From an uncultured Alistipes sp. (lineage in GTDB: Bacteria; Bacteroidota; Bacteroidia; Bacteroidales; Rikenellaceae): a stretch of DNA of 6,568 bases. Where the stretch lies: contig CATKXN010000150.1 in NCBI GenBank assembly GCA_949840605.1, positions 1 to 6,568 of the forward strand, in the 5' to 3' direction. Shown piece by piece: positions 6,009 to 6,568 of the stretch; position 1 is the stretch's first letter, and every line of letters begins with the position of its first letter. A model generated the notes under the pieces. That model made no database searches, was not told the origin of the DNA, and was given only the letters and a program-made list of their open reading frames with translations. Both the position numbers and the translations under genes were made by a program.

Positions 6009-6566
6009 ATGAAGTTCACTTTCGGCAGACAGCAAGACGACAGCGAATTGATCTCCGCGATCATTCGGGGCGACGTCGGCGCCTACGAAGAGCTCTTCGT
6101 GCGCTACTACCCCACGCTCCTGCACTTCATCCGCGGCATGCTCAAGGACGACCACATGTCCGAAGACATCGCCCAGAACAGCTTCATGAAGCTCTGGATA
6201 CACCGCGAAAAACTCGACAGCACGCAGTCGGTCAAAAACTACCTGTACGTGCTTGCCAAGCACGAGATATACAACATTTTCCAGGCCAAGCGCACCACCA
6301 TGCTCTCGCTGCTGCCCCAGCTCAGCGACCGCGACGTGGCGGACCGCGGGGCCTCGGCCGAGGAGCAGTACAATTACACGGAGCTGAACGCGCTGCTGAT
6401 GCAGGGCATCTCGAAAATGCCGCCCCAGCGGCAGCTGATTTTCCGCATGAGCCGTTACGAGCACCTCTCCAACCGCGAGATCGCCGAACGGCTGGGGCTC
6501 TCGGTACGCACCGTCGACAAGCACATCGAACTGGCGCTGAAAGACCTCCACAGCACCCTCTGTTGA
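6009..6566 (+). CDS. ECF RNA polymerase sigma-70 factor (Bacteroidetes type)
   Basis: A complete 185-residue alternative sigma factor that would direct RNA polymerase to a small set of promoters. Region 2 covers about residues 25-93 (AYEELFVRYYPTLLHFI, then SEDIAQNSFMKLW, the core-binding and -10 recognition part). A linker at about 94-126 follows. Region 4 covers about 127-180 (MPPQRQLIFRMSR, then helix-turn-helix LSNREIAERLGLSVRTVDKH), which contacts the -35 region. There is no region 1 or 3, as expected for ECF sigmas. The pattern fits the Bacteroides expansion family, usually paired with a FecR-like anti-sigma factor and SusC/SusD genes downstream; those would lie beyond the right edge. 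The ATG at 6009 was preferred to an in-frame GTG at 5940 because the latter would put the TATCTTTG promoter box inside the gene, and family similarity begins after 6009. The stop codon TGA lies two bases from the window end. Confidence 0.92.
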   Translation: MKFTFGRQQDDSELISAIIRGDVGAYEELFVRYYPTLLHFIRGMLKDDHMSEDIAQNSFMKLWIHREKLDSTQSVKNYLYVLAKHEIYNIFQAKRTTMLSLLPQLSDRDVADRGASAEEQYNYTELNALLMQGISKMPPQRQLIFRMSRYEHLSNREIAERLGLSVRTVDKHIELALKDLHSTLC

Positions 6567-6568
6567 TT

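Overview
The window looks like chromosomal DNA from a GC-rich member of the Bacteroidetes, most like Alistipes or a relative (inferred from style, not from a search). Evidence: several promoters match the Bacteroidetes TAnnTTTG / TTTG pattern, start codons lack Shine-Dalgarno sequences, there is a long TonB-dependent receptor with an N-terminal carboxypeptidase-regulatory-like domain, and there is an ECF sigma factor of the type expanded in Bacteroidetes. Codon use is strongly G/C-ended.

Layout, left to right. Bases 1-421 (minus) hold the N-terminal 140 residues of an AI-2E-family (UPF0118) membrane protein that runs off the left edge. Bases 422-747 are a divergent control region. It has perfect TAnnTTTG boxes facing both ways, then a roughly 200-nt leader with a possible 33-codon ORF and a strong 12-bp hairpin. 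Bases 748-4029 (plus) encode a 1093-residue Oar-like TonB-dependent outer-membrane receptor. A strong hairpin at 4051-4082 separates it from a convergent HAD-superfamily hydrolase (4098-4685, minus). The hydrolase has a near-consensus promoter lying almost on its start codon. Divergent from it, 4785-5831 (plus) encodes a ten-helix inner-membrane protein recognisable as a homologue of E. coli YhiM (DUF2776). A clear intrinsic terminator follows at 5873-5907. Finally, 6009-6566 (plus) encodes a complete ECF sigma factor with its own promoter; whatever it controls lies beyond the right edge.

The genes look like separate transcription units rather than one operon: two divergent pairs, one convergent pair, and terminators after the receptor and after yhiM. 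No shared pathway is evident. No mobile element, tRNA, rRNA, CRISPR array or recognisable riboswitch was seen. The points most worth a second look are the receptor's structured leader, a patch of unusual codons in one receptor loop, the five-fold internal repeat of the YhiM homologue, and possible leaderless transcripts.
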